DNA of 64,000 nt from CADEED01 sp043747875 (GCA_043747875.1 JAYTOI010000034.1:6876-70875), one strand, 5' to 3'; counted from the stretch's first letter, positions 8,943 through 17,658 are shown. A program made the numbers and translations. The notes: generated from the letters alone by a model not told the origin.

Positions 8943-9026
8943 TACGGCGTCGTCCCACGCGGCGAACGGCCGTCGCAGCGCATCGTGCCCCCAACGGGCC
9001 GGCGCGTTGCCGCCCTCGAGGGACCC

Positions 9027-10202
9027 ATGTCTTCCTGGCCAGCGCGAACCGCCCTAACAATGTTGTCGTTGATGCCGCTCGCCCGCGCGGACGATGCGCC
9101 CGTGCGCGCCGACGACGCCGGCGGGTTCGTATTCGCCAGCTTCGCGGACAGTGGCGACTACTACACGATGACGCAGCAGGAAATGCAGGCCGCCGATGCC
9201 GAAGCCGCGGGCGGCGGCGACTACTATGCAATGACACAGCAGGACGCCGAGCTGGTGGGCGTGGGCACCGCGACGGTGCCGATCGGCTACGAGAACGAGA
9301 AGGAGCCGTGGATCGATCGCGCGCACCAGGGCGTATTCAACGCGGTGTGGCGCTCCGCCATGCGCATGGATCACTGGTTCGGCTCCAGCTACGACGACCC
9401 CGAATACATGGAGACCAGCGGTTCCATCGCGCCCGCGCTGCTCTGGGACGAGTTCGACGGCTTCCAGCCGCGCGTCCGTTTCCAGGTGGATGTGCCGCTG
9501 CCGCAGCTCAACAAGCGCTTCCACGCGTTCATCGGCCGCGTGAACCGCGAAGAGTTCGTCACCGAACGCCAGCCGGGCTCGGGCGCGATCGCGCGGCAGT
9601 ACGGCCCCGTCGAGGACGATGAAACTTTGCTTGGCATCCGCTATCGCGAGCCCAAACAAGGTGGCCGTTTCGAGGCCGATGCCGGCCTGCGGCTCGCCTC
9701 GCCGCTCGACCCGTTCGTGAAGGGCAGCTACCGCTTCCTGCGCGGCTCCTCGGAGACGACGCTGTTCAGTCTGCGCGAGACCGCGTTCTGGCAGAACAGC
9801 GAGAAGTTTGGTCTCACCACCCGCGCCGACGTCGAGCGCATCCTCGACGAAGTGTGGCTGTTGCGCTGGACCGCCTCGGCAACGATCTCCCAGCGCACCG
9901 AGGGCGTGCGCGGCTACACCGCTCTGACGACGATACGCGGCCTGCCCGGCCGGCGCGCCGTCGCCGCGGAGCTGTTCACTTCGGGGGAGTTCGATGCGGA
10001 TGTGCCGCTGGGCAACTACGGCTTGAAGCTCGCCTACCGGCGCAGCATCGCGCGCGAGTGGCTGGTGATCGAGACCCGCGTATCGCTGACGTTTCCGAAG
10101 GATTTTCCGTGGCAGGAGCGCGAGGCGACGTTTGGGGTCGGGGTGGGGCTGGAGATGTTTTTCGGGACCGAGCAGTTTCTTGCGAGGCCCGTGACGTTTT
10201 AA
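9027..10202 (+). CDS. Putative outer-membrane beta-barrel protein of unknown function
   Basis: 391 residues from ATG 9027, preferred over 8985 because it begins a signal peptide (MSSWPARTALTMLSLMPLARA) with GAGGGACCC just before it. The first mature 60 residues are acidic and contain a duplicated 'GDYYxMTQQ' element (around residues 44-52 and 65-73). The rest alternates polar and hydrophobic residues with many Arg/Tyr/Trp and ends in phenylalanine (VTF), as barrel proteins do. I cannot name the family. It could serve the upstream acyltransferase, but only proximity suggests this. Confidence 0.6.
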   Translation: MSSWPARTALTMLSLMPLARADDAPVRADDAGGFVFASFADSGDYYTMTQQEMQAADAEAAGGGDYYAMTQQDAELVGVGTATVPIGYENEKEPWIDRAHQGVFNAVWRSAMRMDHWFGSSYDDPEYMETSGSIAPALLWDEFDGFQPRVRFQVDVPLPQLNKRFHAFIGRVNREEFVTERQPGSGAIARQYGPVEDDETLLGIRYREPKQGGRFEADAGLRLASPLDPFVKGSYRFLRGSSETTLFSLRETAFWQNSEKFGLTTRADVERILDEVWLLRWTASATISQRTEGVRGYTALTTIRGLPGRRAVAAELFTSGEFDADVPLGNYGLKLAYRRSIAREWLVIETRVSLTFPKDFPWQEREATFGVGVGLEMFFGTEQFLARPVTF

Positions 10203-10246
10203 ATGGGGACACTCCCCATTTCCTAGCAAAAGGGGACAGACCCCAG
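10201..10246. repeat. Tandem pair of GGGGACA palindromic repeats
   Basis: AAATGGGGACACTCCCCATT at 10201-10220, then GGGGACAGACCCC at 10232-10244. The first copy contains the stop codon of the upstream gene, so it could also act in mRNA 3'-end formation. Confidence 0.65.
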
Positions 10247-10655
10247 AGGATACGCGAGCGGACGGGTGTCGAATCTCACGCGCTCGATCGGCCTGCGCAC
10301 AGTTTCCCAGGGCTGACGCTCACTCCTAAGGCCGCCGAAGCGGCAGCGGCAGCGGCAGCGGCAGCGTCCGAGTCCGCGCCGCTTCGCACTCACTCGCTTG
10401 GGAATTTTGTCCCGCCCTGAATCGCCCCACCGTCTTCACTGCGTCGTCATCGCGCGCTCCCACCCTGCCCCTCCTAACTAGTTCCGGGAAGATTGCAGGA
10501 CCGAGGTTCTCACCTGCATGCCGGGGCCTGATCGCTGCTCGCCCGGCTGGTTCGAACCAAGGCATCCTGCTCCGTGAAGGCGCATTCCTGCACGGCTGCG
10601 AGGCCGCCAATCTCGAGCCCATCGACGTGCCGCGCGGCGAATAGCACAATGCCGC
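10247..10655. other. 409-base intergenic region with a short hexanucleotide repeat
   Basis: No gene is supported on either strand. It contains a run of about 4.5 copies of CGGCAG (10341-10367) and the palindrome GGTTCGAACC near 10548. The latter is not part of a tRNA, as the flanks do not fold into one. The serine dehydratase start follows with no strong ribosome-binding site. Confidence 0.5.
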
Positions 10656-12059
10656 ATGGCACTCAGCGTCTTCGACCTGTTCAAGATCGGCATCGGGCCG
10701 TCGAGCTCGCATACCGTAGGACCGATGCGCGCGGCGCGGCAGTTCGCGGCGCGGCTGCGTGAGGGCGGGTTGTTAGGGCGCGTCACGCGCGTGTCCGCCA
10801 CCTTGTACGGCTCGCTCGGTGCCACCGGCAAGGGACACGGCAGCGACAAGGCCGTGCTGCTGGGCCTGTCGGGCCACGAACCCGATACGGTGGACGTCGA
10901 CGCCATTGCGGGGCTCGTGCAAGGGGCGCGTACCAGCGGCGAGTTGGCGTTGCTGGGCGAACGGACGATCCGCTTCGACGAGAAGCGCGATCTCGTCTTC
11001 AACCACAGGGACACGCTGCCGCTGCATTCGAACGGCATGCGTTTCATCGCCTCGGCGCAGGACGGCACGGAGCTCGCGAACGGCGTGTACTACTCCGTGG
11101 GCGGTGGGTTCGTGGTGCGAGACGAGCCCGCGCAGGGCGAGACGACGGGCGGCGCCGCGGGAAAGCGCATCGTGCCGGATCTCACCGTGCTGCCGCTGCC
11201 GTTTCGCAGCGGCGACGAGTTGTTAGCGCTGTGCGAGCGGGAGCAGCTTTCCATCGCCGGCATCATGCGGCGCAACGAGCGCTGCTGGCGCAGCGATGCG
11301 GACCTCGACGCGGGGTTGCTGAACCTCTGGCACGTCATGCAGGCCTGCGTGCGGCGTGGCTGCGAGACGCCGGGCGTGCTGCCGGGCGGTTACAAGGTGA
11401 AGCGCCGCGCGTCCGATCTCCATCGGCAATTGACTGCGCCTCAAGTGGCAGCGCCGAGCGATCCATTGATAGCGCTCGACTGGGTGAACCTGTGGGCACT
11501 GGCGGTGAACGAGGAGAATGCGGCCGGCGGCCGTGTCGTCACGGCGCCCACGAACGGCGCCGCCGGCATCGTGCCCGCGCTGATGCACTACTACGCGCGC
11601 TTCGTGCATGGCGCGAACGACGCGGGCATCGCGGATTTCCTGCTCACTGCCGCCGCTATTGGCTTTCTCTACAAGGAGAACGCGTCGATCTCGGGTGCCG
11701 AGGTGGGTTGTCAGGGCGAGGTCGGCGTCGCCTGCTCGATGGCCGCGGCGGGATTGACGGCGGTGCTGGGCGGAACGGTGATGCAAGTGGAGAACGCGGC
11801 CGAGATCGCGATGGAGCATCACCTGGGGCTCACCTGCGATCCGGTGGGCGGGCTGGTGCAGATTCCGTGCATCGAACGCAATGCGATCGGCGCGGCGAAG
11901 GCCATCAACGTGGCGCGCATGGCATTGCGCGGCGATGGCACGCACTACGTGTCGCTCGACAAGGTGATCAAGACCATGCGCGAGACCGGCGCGGACATGA
12001 AGACCAAGTACAAGGAGACGTCACGCGGCGGCCTGGCGGTGAATATCGTCGAGTGCTGA
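10656..12059 (+). CDS. sdaA: L-serine ammonia-lyase (iron-sulfur, single-chain)
   Basis: 467 residues, the usual length for the one-chain enzyme, which turns L-serine into pyruvate and ammonia. The N-terminal beta domain starts 'SVFDLFKIGIGPSSSHTVGPM' and carries the signature SSSHT. The alpha domain has three cysteines, C352, C394 and C405, with spacings of 42 and 11. These are the spacings of the [4Fe-4S] ligands known for type 2 L-serine dehydratases. The alpha domain also holds 'APTNGAAGIVPA', 'ISGAEVGCQGE' and 'DPVGGLVQIPC'. The gene stands alone. A half copy of the GGGGACA repeat follows its stop codon. Confidence 0.95.
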   Translation: MALSVFDLFKIGIGPSSSHTVGPMRAARQFAARLREGGLLGRVTRVSATLYGSLGATGKGHGSDKAVLLGLSGHEPDTVDVDAIAGLVQGARTSGELALLGERTIRFDEKRDLVFNHRDTLPLHSNGMRFIASAQDGTELANGVYYSVGGGFVVRDEPAQGETTGGAAGKRIVPDLTVLPLPFRSGDELLALCEREQLSIAGIMRRNERCWRSDADLDAGLLNLWHVMQACVRRGCETPGVLPGGYKVKRRASDLHRQLTAPQVAAPSDPLIALDWVNLWALAVNEENAAGGRVVTAPTNGAAGIVPALMHYYARFVHGANDAGIADFLLTAAAIGFLYKENASISGAEVGCQGEVGVACSMAAAGLTAVLGGTVMQVENAAEIAMEHHLGLTCDPVGGLVQIPCIERNAIGAAKAINVARMALRGDGTHYVSLDKVIKTMRETGADMKTKYKETSRGGLAVNIVEC

Positions 12060-12111
12060 GAAAAAGGGGACAGAGCTATTTTCGCCGTGCCATGGCGTAT
12101 GCTCCGGGACC

Positions 12112-12654
12112 ATGAAAACCCGCCTGTTCGCCGCCACGCCGGTCGTCACTCTGGTCGTCGCTATGGGGGCCACCTTGCTGGCGTTGCCGGCGTTCGCGGA
12201 GAAGCCGCAGGTCAAACCGTACGCGGCGGGGTCGCCATCCGGTGGAATTCCGCTGTGGAACCCGGGCGACCAGTTCGTCGCCGTCGCGAGCGGCACGTGT
12301 TCCGGCAGCTGTCCGGTCTATGAGCTGTACGTGTTCGAAGATGGACGCGTGGTGTTCGCCGGCCGAAAAGATACCGGCAAGGTCGGCGTGTTTCGCAAGC
12401 AGGTCGGCGCCGACGCGTATGCCGAGCTGCTGACCATGATCATCCGTACGAAGGTGCTCGATCGGGACATGAAGCGCGGCACATGCCTCAAGGGCCGTCC
12501 GATGCTCACGGTGATGCGGTCCATGGCCGACGGCAAGAGCATGCTCATGAACTCGCTGAATCCCGGCTGCGAGAAGCACTCGGACGTCGCGAAGCAGATC
12601 GAACAGCAGTTCATCGAGTGGACCGAAGTCGAACTCTGGATCGCCGCCAAATAA
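12112..12654 (+). CDS. Exported DUF6438-like protein
   Basis: 180 residues with a signal peptide (residues 1-29, cleavage after AFA). The mature part begins with a strand-rich segment 'VASGTCSGSCPVYELYVFEDGRVVFAG', the C-x3-C-P-V-Y pattern of DUF6438 proteins, and two further cysteines (in 'RGTCLKG' and 'NPGCEK') may pair with them. Function is unknown in the family. The stop codon lies inside the left arm of a 36-bp perfect inverted repeat, so the transcript ends in a very stable hairpin. Confidence 0.75.
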   Translation: MKTRLFAATPVVTLVVAMGATLLALPAFAEKPQVKPYAAGSPSGGIPLWNPGDQFVAVASGTCSGSCPVYELYVFEDGRVVFAGRKDTGKVGVFRKQVGADAYAELLTMIIRTKVLDRDMKRGTCLKGRPMLTVMRSMADGKSMLMNSLNPGCEKHSDVAKQIEQQFIEWTEVELWIAAK

Positions 12655-12752
12655 TGGGGACATTCCTCATTTTCTTGTAACAAAGTGGGCAAACGAACCG
12701 CGCGACTGATCTCGAGCTTTGTTACAAGAAAATGAGGAATGTCCCCATTATT
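12650..12752. repeat. Perfect 36-bp inverted repeat (GGGGACA family) between convergent genes
   Basis: The left arm 12650-12685 and right arm 12717-12752 are exact reverse complements over 36 bp, with a 31-base loop. The arm starts AATAATGGGGACATTCCTCA and continues to ..TTGTAACAAAG. The outer part carries the GGGGACA core seen in the shorter repeats of this window. It covers the stop codon of the plus-strand gene and ends 36 bases before the stop of the minus-strand gene, so it could terminate both. A mobile REP/BIME-like or small non-autonomous element is the other reading. Confidence 0.9.
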
Positions 12753-12788
12753 CCTGCCCCGCCAAACCACTGCCGGATGCTGCTCTAA

Positions 12789-13376
12789 CTAGTTCGGGTA
12801 CAGCGTCTCCGGAATCTCGGCGATCGACTCGATCGGCGCGCCGGACGCCTTGGCGGCGCTCTCCACGGCCGCCATGTCCGGCGCCTCGTACACCCAGTAC
12901 GAATCGTCCTGATCGGCCGAACCGTAGGAGGTCAGCAGCGTCACGCCATACTTCGCGTCGCCATCGGCGCGCGCGGGCGCAGCTCCGGAGCGCTTCACGA
13001 GGTAGCGGTGATTGCCCGTGCGGACGGTCTGCACTGCGCCACCCGGTTCGCGCTTGATGTCATTCGGAATCTCGGTGACGGTGTCCACCGGCAGTCCGTT
13101 CAGCCTGGCCGCGTCGCGCACGGCCTGCTCGCTCGGGCCGGTGTATACGCAGTACGTTTTGGTCTTGTCCGCGTTGGCGTACGATTTCTCCCAGCCCACG
13201 CCCAGCGATGCGTTGTTCGCGTTCACTTTCTGTTTCACCGCGGCGTCGACGCCGGCGAGCGCGCCGGCGGGGAACGTGCGCTCGATCAGGTAGCGATGCT
13301 TGGTGACCGGCGCCTCGTCGGCCATGCCCGCGGTCGCCATGGACAGCGCAGTCGCGGCACAAAGTACTCTCATCAT
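12789..13376 (-). CDS. Exported protein with two DUF4242-like repeats
   Basis: 195 residues with a signal peptide (cleavage after residues 'AGMA'). Two copies of a ferredoxin-like alpha/beta unit follow, at about residues 26-103 ('HRYLIERTFP' to 'VDTVTEIP') and 121-190 ('HRYLVKRSG' to 'IESIAEIP'). Each has the 'S-Y-(A/G)-(N/S)-A-D....Y.VY..P....V..AA...G.P' pattern of DUF4242 (SCO4226-like, metal-binding) proteins. The repeats probably form an intramolecular dimer. The function is unknown. Its stop codon lies within the heptamer CTAACTA. It is divergent from the AraC-type gene, which may regulate it. Confidence 0.72.
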   Translation of the reverse strand: MMRVLCAATALSMATAGMADEAPVTKHRYLIERTFPAGALAGVDAAVKQKVNANNASLGVGWEKSYANADKTKTYCVYTGPSEQAVRDAARLNGLPVDTVTEIPNDIKREPGGAVQTVRTGNHRYLVKRSGAAPARADGDAKYGVTLLTSYGSADQDDSYWVYEAPDMAAVESAAKASGAPIESIAEIPETLYPN

Positions 13377-13512
13377 CGTCGTCTCCGGTGTTTCAATGCA
13401 GGTTGCTAACTAGTCTCGACGTCTGACACAGTAGGCGCCGACGACATTTTTTCGAATGGCCGTGCGTCCGGGGTTGTTGCCCCAGCGTCCGCGGCCGGGC
13501 CGGGAGATTTTC

Positions 13513-14487
13513 ATGGATGCACTTTCAGACGTGTTGCGGGCCGTGCGCCTGACCGGGGCGTTTTTCTTCGACGTGCAGGCCAGCGGGCCGTGGGTGGCGG
13601 AGACGCCGCGCGGCCGCGACGTGGTCGGAGCGATGTTTCCCGGCACCGGGTCCGATCACCTCATCTCGTATCACCTCATCATGCAGGGTACGTGCTGGGC
13701 GACGCTCGACGGAGAAGAGCCCATCGCGCTGAAGGCCGGTGACATCATCGTCCTGCCGCACGGCGACACGCACGTGCTCGCGACCGAGCCCGGCATGCGG
13801 CGCACGCCCGAGATGTCGATCTACCGCATGCCGAAGGACGGCATGCTGCCCACCAGGATTTCCGTCGGCACCGAGGGCGGCGAGCAGGCGCATTTCGTCT
13901 GCGGGTTCCTGGCCTGCGATTCGCGCCCGTACAATCCGCTGCTCACCGCACTGCCGCGCGTCATCCACGTCAGCGACCATGCCAGCGGCGCGCTCGGCGC
14001 GTACTTCCGGGCGGCATTGGCGGAATCCAAGGGATCGCGAATGGGGGGCGCATGCATGCTCGGGCGCATCAGCGAGCTCATGTTCGTCGACGTCGTGCGC
14101 CGCCATCTGGAATCGCTGCCACCCGGGCGCACGAATTGGCTCGCGGGGCTGCGCGATGCATACCTCGGCCGCGCGCTCGCGGCGTTGCATGCCGACCCCG
14201 CACGCGACTGGACTCTCGAGGCGCTGGCGCACGAAGCAGCGCTGTCGCGCTCCGCGTTCGCCGAGCGGTTCACCGAGTTCATCGGCCAGCCGCCCATGCA
14301 GTACCTCGCGAGCTGGCGCATGCAACTCGCCACTAACTACCTGCGCACCACCACCGACTCGGTGTCGTCGATCGCCTCCAAGGTCGGGTACGACTCGGAA
14401 GCCGCGTTCAGCCGCGCGTTCAAGAAGGCGGTGGGCGCGCCGCCCAGCGAGTGGCGCAGCACGCACCTGTCGGGTTTCGCCGCCTAG
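13513..14487 (+). CDS. AraC-family transcriptional regulator with cupin domain
   Basis: 324 residues. ATG 13513 is preferred over 13456 since GGGAG precedes it by seven bases. The N-terminal half is the cupin sensor typical of the AraC 'cupin_6' group: 'WATLDGEEPIALKAGDIIVLPHGDTHVL'. The C-terminal half has the two helix-turn-helix motifs ('TLEALAHEAALSRSAFAERF' and 'VSSIASKVGYDSEAAFSRAF') ending 'GAPPSEWR'. This group often controls small oxidoreductases or dehydrogenases. The next genes encode a flavin-binding-fold stress protein and, divergently, the DUF4242-like protein. Confidence 0.92.
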   Translation: MDALSDVLRAVRLTGAFFFDVQASGPWVAETPRGRDVVGAMFPGTGSDHLISYHLIMQGTCWATLDGEEPIALKAGDIIVLPHGDTHVLATEPGMRRTPEMSIYRMPKDGMLPTRISVGTEGGEQAHFVCGFLACDSRPYNPLLTALPRVIHVSDHASGALGAYFRAALAESKGSRMGGACMLGRISELMFVDVVRRHLESLPPGRTNWLAGLRDAYLGRALAALHADPARDWTLEALAHEAALSRSAFAERFTEFIGQPPMQYLASWRMQLATNYLRTTTDSVSSIASKVGYDSEAAFSRAFKKAVGAPPSEWRSTHLSGFAA

Positions 14488-14599
14488 ACGGTTCGGAGCG
14501 GGCTGGATAGGACCCGCCTGACAGCAACCCGCTTCCGAGTCCGCGTTCTTCGGGACACCGCAGACGCGATGCTGCCGACCCTATTCCCAGGAGCAGCTC

Positions 14600-15100
14600 A
14601 TGAGCACCGAAGTCGAGATCGAGGCGAAATTCTGGAAGGCGCTGGACAGCGACCGCACGGCAATGCTGGGGCTGGTCGGCCCGGACGCCGGGCATGCCCA
14701 GCCCATGACGGCGCAGATCCTGCACGAAGCGGACGAGCGCGGACCGATCTGGTTCTTCAGCGCGAAGGATGTGGAGTTGGTGCGCGCCACCGGCACCTCA
14801 CACCGCGCGATGCTGCAATTCTCCGCGAAGGGACACGATCTGTTCGCGTCGATTCAGGGTGAGCTGCATGCAGTCGACAATCGCGTCATGGTCGATCGGT
14901 TGTGGAGCCCGTTCGTCGCCGCGTGGTACGAGGGCGGCAAGGACGATCCCAAGCTGCAGCTGCTGAGGTTCGAACCGCACGAAGCACAGGTGTGGCTGAA
15001 CGAGCACAGTCTGTTTGCGGGGGTGAAGCTCCTGCTAGGCCGGGATCCGAAGCGCGAATACAAGGATAAGGTCGCGGACATCCGCATGGACCGGCACTAG
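14600..15100 (+). CDS. Pyridoxamine-5'-phosphate-oxidase-like FMN-binding stress protein
   Basis: 166 residues. AGGAG lies six bases before the ATG. The sequence follows the general-stress-protein-26 type of split barrel: 'AMLGLVG..HAQPMTAQ', 'GPIWFFSAKDVELV', 'LDRLWSPFVAAWYEGGKDDPKLQLLRFEP' region with 'W.......W...G..DP...L', then 'AQVWLNE'. Members bind FMN or related flavins and have not been given a clear substrate. There is no obvious operon partner; the AraC gene ends 112 bases upstream. Confidence 0.88.
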   Translation: MSTEVEIEAKFWKALDSDRTAMLGLVGPDAGHAQPMTAQILHEADERGPIWFFSAKDVELVRATGTSHRAMLQFSAKGHDLFASIQGELHAVDNRVMVDRLWSPFVAAWYEGGKDDPKLQLLRFEPHEAQVWLNEHSLFAGVKLLLGRDPKREYKDKVADIRMDRH

Positions 15101-15206
15101 TCCCGGACTCCGGGCGCCGCGGCGGCCGGCGCAACAAAACTGCAATCTTGGCGCGGGAGGATCGCTCTTCCCGCTGCCAGCAGCGCATGCAAATGAACAC
15201 CCCGAT

Positions 15207-16130
15207 ATGCCGCTGAATTCGATCGACCACGACGAGCTCATCCAGCGCGTGCGCCGCGATCTCCTCGACTCCTGGGACGAGGAGCTCGAGATGGACGTCG
15301 AGGACTATCACCCCTTGCCCGACTTGCCCGACGGCGGCGCGAGCGGCGCGGGTGAGAAGGACTATCGCAAGACTTACTTTCAGCAGCTCTTCCGGCTCCA
15401 GGGCGAGCTGGTGCGCCTGCAGGACTGGGTTTCGGCCACGAAGCAGAAGGTGGTCATCCTGTTCGAAGGACGTGACGCCGCCGGCAAAGGCGGCGCCATC
15501 AAGCGCATCACGCAGAAGCTCAATCCGCGCGTGTGCCGGGTGGTCGCGTTGCCCGCGCCGAACGATCGCGAACGCACGCAGTGGTATTTCCAGCGCTATG
15601 TCGCGCATCTGCCGGCCGGCGGCGAGATCGTGCTGTTCGACCGCAGCTGGTACAACCGCGCCGGCGTCGAGCATGTCATGGGTTTCTGCACGCCCGACGA
15701 GTACGAGGATTTCTACCGTTCGGCGCCGGAATTCGAGCGCATGCTGGTGCGCGCGGGGATTCGGCTGCTGAAGTATTGGTTCTCCATCACCGACGAGGAG
15801 CAGCACCTGCGCTTCCTCGGCCGCATCCATGACCCGCTGAAGCAGTGGAAGCTGTCCCCGATGGATCTGGAATCCCGGCGTCGCTGGGAGGACTACACCA
15901 AGGCAAAGGAAGTGATGCTCGAGCGCAGCCACATTCCAGAGGCACCGTGGTGGGTGGTGCAGGCCGTGGACAAGAAGCGCGCGCGGCTCAACTGCATCGA
16001 TCACCTGCTGAAGCAGTTTGCGTACGATGACATTCCGAAGTCGGATGTTTTCCTACCCGAGCGCGAACGGCATGAACACTATTCGCGGCAGGCGGTGCCC
16101 GAGTCGATGCTGGTGCCCGAGATCTATTGA
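15207..16130 (+). CDS. ppk2: Polyphosphate kinase 2 (PPK2)
   Basis: 307 residues. A P-loop-like 'LFEGRDAAGKGGAIKRI' (residues 85-101), lid motif 'FDRSWYNRAGVEHVMGF' and 'WFSITDEEQHLRF' identify PPK2, which transfers phosphate between polyphosphate and nucleoside di- or monophosphates. The length and the acidic N-terminal 50 residues fit the class I group, which forms GTP or ATP from the diphosphate, but the class cannot be proved by eye. A short palindrome (GACGTCGC/GCGACGTC, 16134-16155) without a T-tract follows the stop. Confidence 0.93.
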   Translation: MPLNSIDHDELIQRVRRDLLDSWDEELEMDVEDYHPLPDLPDGGASGAGEKDYRKTYFQQLFRLQGELVRLQDWVSATKQKVVILFEGRDAAGKGGAIKRITQKLNPRVCRVVALPAPNDRERTQWYFQRYVAHLPAGGEIVLFDRSWYNRAGVEHVMGFCTPDEYEDFYRSAPEFERMLVRAGIRLLKYWFSITDEEQHLRFLGRIHDPLKQWKLSPMDLESRRRWEDYTKAKEVMLERSHIPEAPWWVVQAVDKKRARLNCIDHLLKQFAYDDIPKSDVFLPERERHEHYSRQAVPESMLVPEIY

Positions 16131-16270
16131 GCCGACGTCGCCGCGGTGCGACGTCCCACCTGGCCTGACAAACATCCCCGTCCGAGCCGCGACACATCGG
16201 CACTAGCGGCCGGCGCCGTCGCCCTGCTGTGCTCCGTATGGTGTTCTGTCCGATGGCGCAGGAGTGAAGC

Positions 16271-16783
16271 ATGCACAAGATCGAAAGAGCGATCGTGGTG
16301 AACCGTCCCGTGACGACGGTCTACAACCAATGGACACAGTTCGAGGCGTTTCCGGATTTCATGTCGAGCGTGCTCGAAGCGCATCAACGCGACGATACGC
16401 ACGTGCGCTGGAAGGCATCCTTCGGCCGCAAGATCAAGGAATGGGACGCGCAGATCACGGAGCAGGTACCGGACCGCCGCATCTCGTGGAAAAGCGTGTC
16501 CGGCGCGCACAATGCCGGCACGGTGCGCTTCAAGCCGCTGGGCGCCGACGGCACGGAAGTGCACCTGTTGCTCGCGTATGAGCCCGATGGCGTGTACGAG
16601 AGATTGGGCATTCTGGTCGGCGCCGTGAGAGCGCGCGTCGACGAATCGCTGCATGCCTTCAAGAGATTCTGCGAGCACCACTATCACGAGACCGGCGCCT
16701 GGCGCGGTGAAGTCGTGCAAGGCGAAGCTCATCGGCAACCCGTCGTACACGCCCGCGAAGGCTGGCCACTCGCCGGGCACTAG
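16271..16783 (+). CDS. SRPBCC-fold (polyketide cyclase/dehydrase-like) protein
   Basis: 170 residues; AGGAGTGAAGC precedes the ATG. It starts 'HKIERAIVVNRPVTTVYNQWTQFEAFPDFM', the typical first strand and helix of START/SRPBCC ligand-binding proteins, followed by 'VRWKASFGRKIKEWDAQITEQVPDRRISWKS' and the long C-terminal helix 'VDESLHAFKRFCEHH'. The last 25 residues are an unrelated polar tail. Ligand and role are unknown. The stop codon TAG sits in TAGTTAG. Confidence 0.85.
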   Translation: MHKIERAIVVNRPVTTVYNQWTQFEAFPDFMSSVLEAHQRDDTHVRWKASFGRKIKEWDAQITEQVPDRRISWKSVSGAHNAGTVRFKPLGADGTEVHLLLAYEPDGVYERLGILVGAVRARVDESLHAFKRFCEHHYHETGAWRGEVVQGEAHRQPVVHAREGWPLAGH

Positions 16784-16790
16784 TTAGGCG

Positions 16791-16810
16791 CCGCCTGCGA
16801 TCGCAGGCGG
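16791..16810 (+). terminator. Perfect 20-bp palindrome, possible terminator
   Basis: CCGCCTGCGATCGCAGGCGG can form an eight-base-pair stem with a GATC loop. Only ACGTTT follows, so the T-tract is poor. It lies eight bases after the SRPBCC gene. Confidence 0.4.
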
Positions 16811-16865
16811 ACGTTTGCACATATTGGCATATACTGGGGCCCGCTTTCGTCCCAGGACCCCGCCC

Positions 16866-17558
16866 ATGCGCCCACACCACCGCGAACGTCATCGTCTGGC
16901 CCGGGTCGGCTGGCTGCGCGCCGCGGTGCTCGGCTCGAACGACGGCATCGTCTCCACGGCCAGTCTCATGCTCGGCGTCGCGGCGGCGGACATGGCGCGC
17001 AGCGACATCCTGCTGGCCGGCAGCGCGGGACTGGTCGCCGGTGCCATGTCCATGGCTGCGGGCGAATACGTCTCCGTGCATTCGCAGGCGGACGCCGAAC
17101 GTGCCGACATCGAGCGCGAGCGCGGCGAGCTGGCAGCCGACGCGGTCAGCGAGCAGCGCGAGCTCGCCTCCATCTACGTCGAGCGTGGACTCGATCCACA
17201 CCTTGCGCACCAGGTGGCCGAACAACTCACTGCGCGCGACGCGCTCGGCGCGCATGTACGCGACGAGCTCGGCATCGTGAGCGGGACGCGCGCGCGTCCG
17301 ATCCAGGCCGCGCTCGCCTCTGCCGCCAGCTTCGCTTTGGGCGCGGCCCTGCCACTGGCCATAACGATGGTGGCACCGCCAGGCGCGTTACGCTCACTGA
17401 TCGCCGGCGCGTCTCTGCTGTGTCTCGCGTTCACCGGCGCCGTTGCCGCACGCGCGGGCGGCGCATCGATGGCCACCGGCGCGATGCGCGTGGCGTTCTG
17501 GGGCGCCCTCGCGATGGCGGTGACGACCGCGGTCGGCGCCGCGTTTCACATGGCCTGA
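16866..17558 (+). CDS. VIT/CCC1-family membrane transporter
   Basis: 230 residues; ATG 16866 gives the normal family start. 'LRAAVLGSNDGIVSTASLMLGVAAA' is the signature first helix of the VIT1/CCC1 family (iron or manganese transporters), and 'GAMSMAAGEYVSVHSQADAERADIERE' is the second helix and the metal-binding cytoplasmic helical stretch. Five membrane helices are visible. A role in exporting or storing Fe2+/Mn2+ is known for the family; the substrate here is inferred. A TATACT hexamer (16830-16835) lies upstream, but no convincing -35 element is seen. Confidence 0.9.
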   Translation: MRPHHRERHRLARVGWLRAAVLGSNDGIVSTASLMLGVAAADMARSDILLAGSAGLVAGAMSMAAGEYVSVHSQADAERADIERERGELAADAVSEQRELASIYVERGLDPHLAHQVAEQLTARDALGAHVRDELGIVSGTRARPIQAALASAASFALGAALPLAITMVAPPGALRSLIAGASLLCLAFTGAVAARAGGASMATGAMRVAFWGALAMAVTTAVGAAFHMA

Positions 17559-17658
17559 TCGTCGCGCCTCACAACCTCACACCACACGACGCGGGAACAT
17601 TCCCGCTGCACCGGACATTAACTGCGCACTGCGATTCTCTCGCAATGGGGTGCTCAAA

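Noticed and set aside
7766..9622. 618-codon plus-strand frame over the acyltransferase and barrel genes
   Set aside because: Out-of-frame shadow, His/Arg-rich, spanning two genes with clear motifs in the other frame.
10540..10580. GGTTCGAACC resembling a tRNA T-loop
   Set aside because: No matching acceptor stem, anticodon arm or D-loop on either strand; it is only a short palindrome.
16815..16835. Promoter of the VIT gene (TTGCAC and TATACT)
   Set aside because: The two hexamers are only nine bases apart, too close for a sigma-70 promoter; only the TATACT is suggestive.
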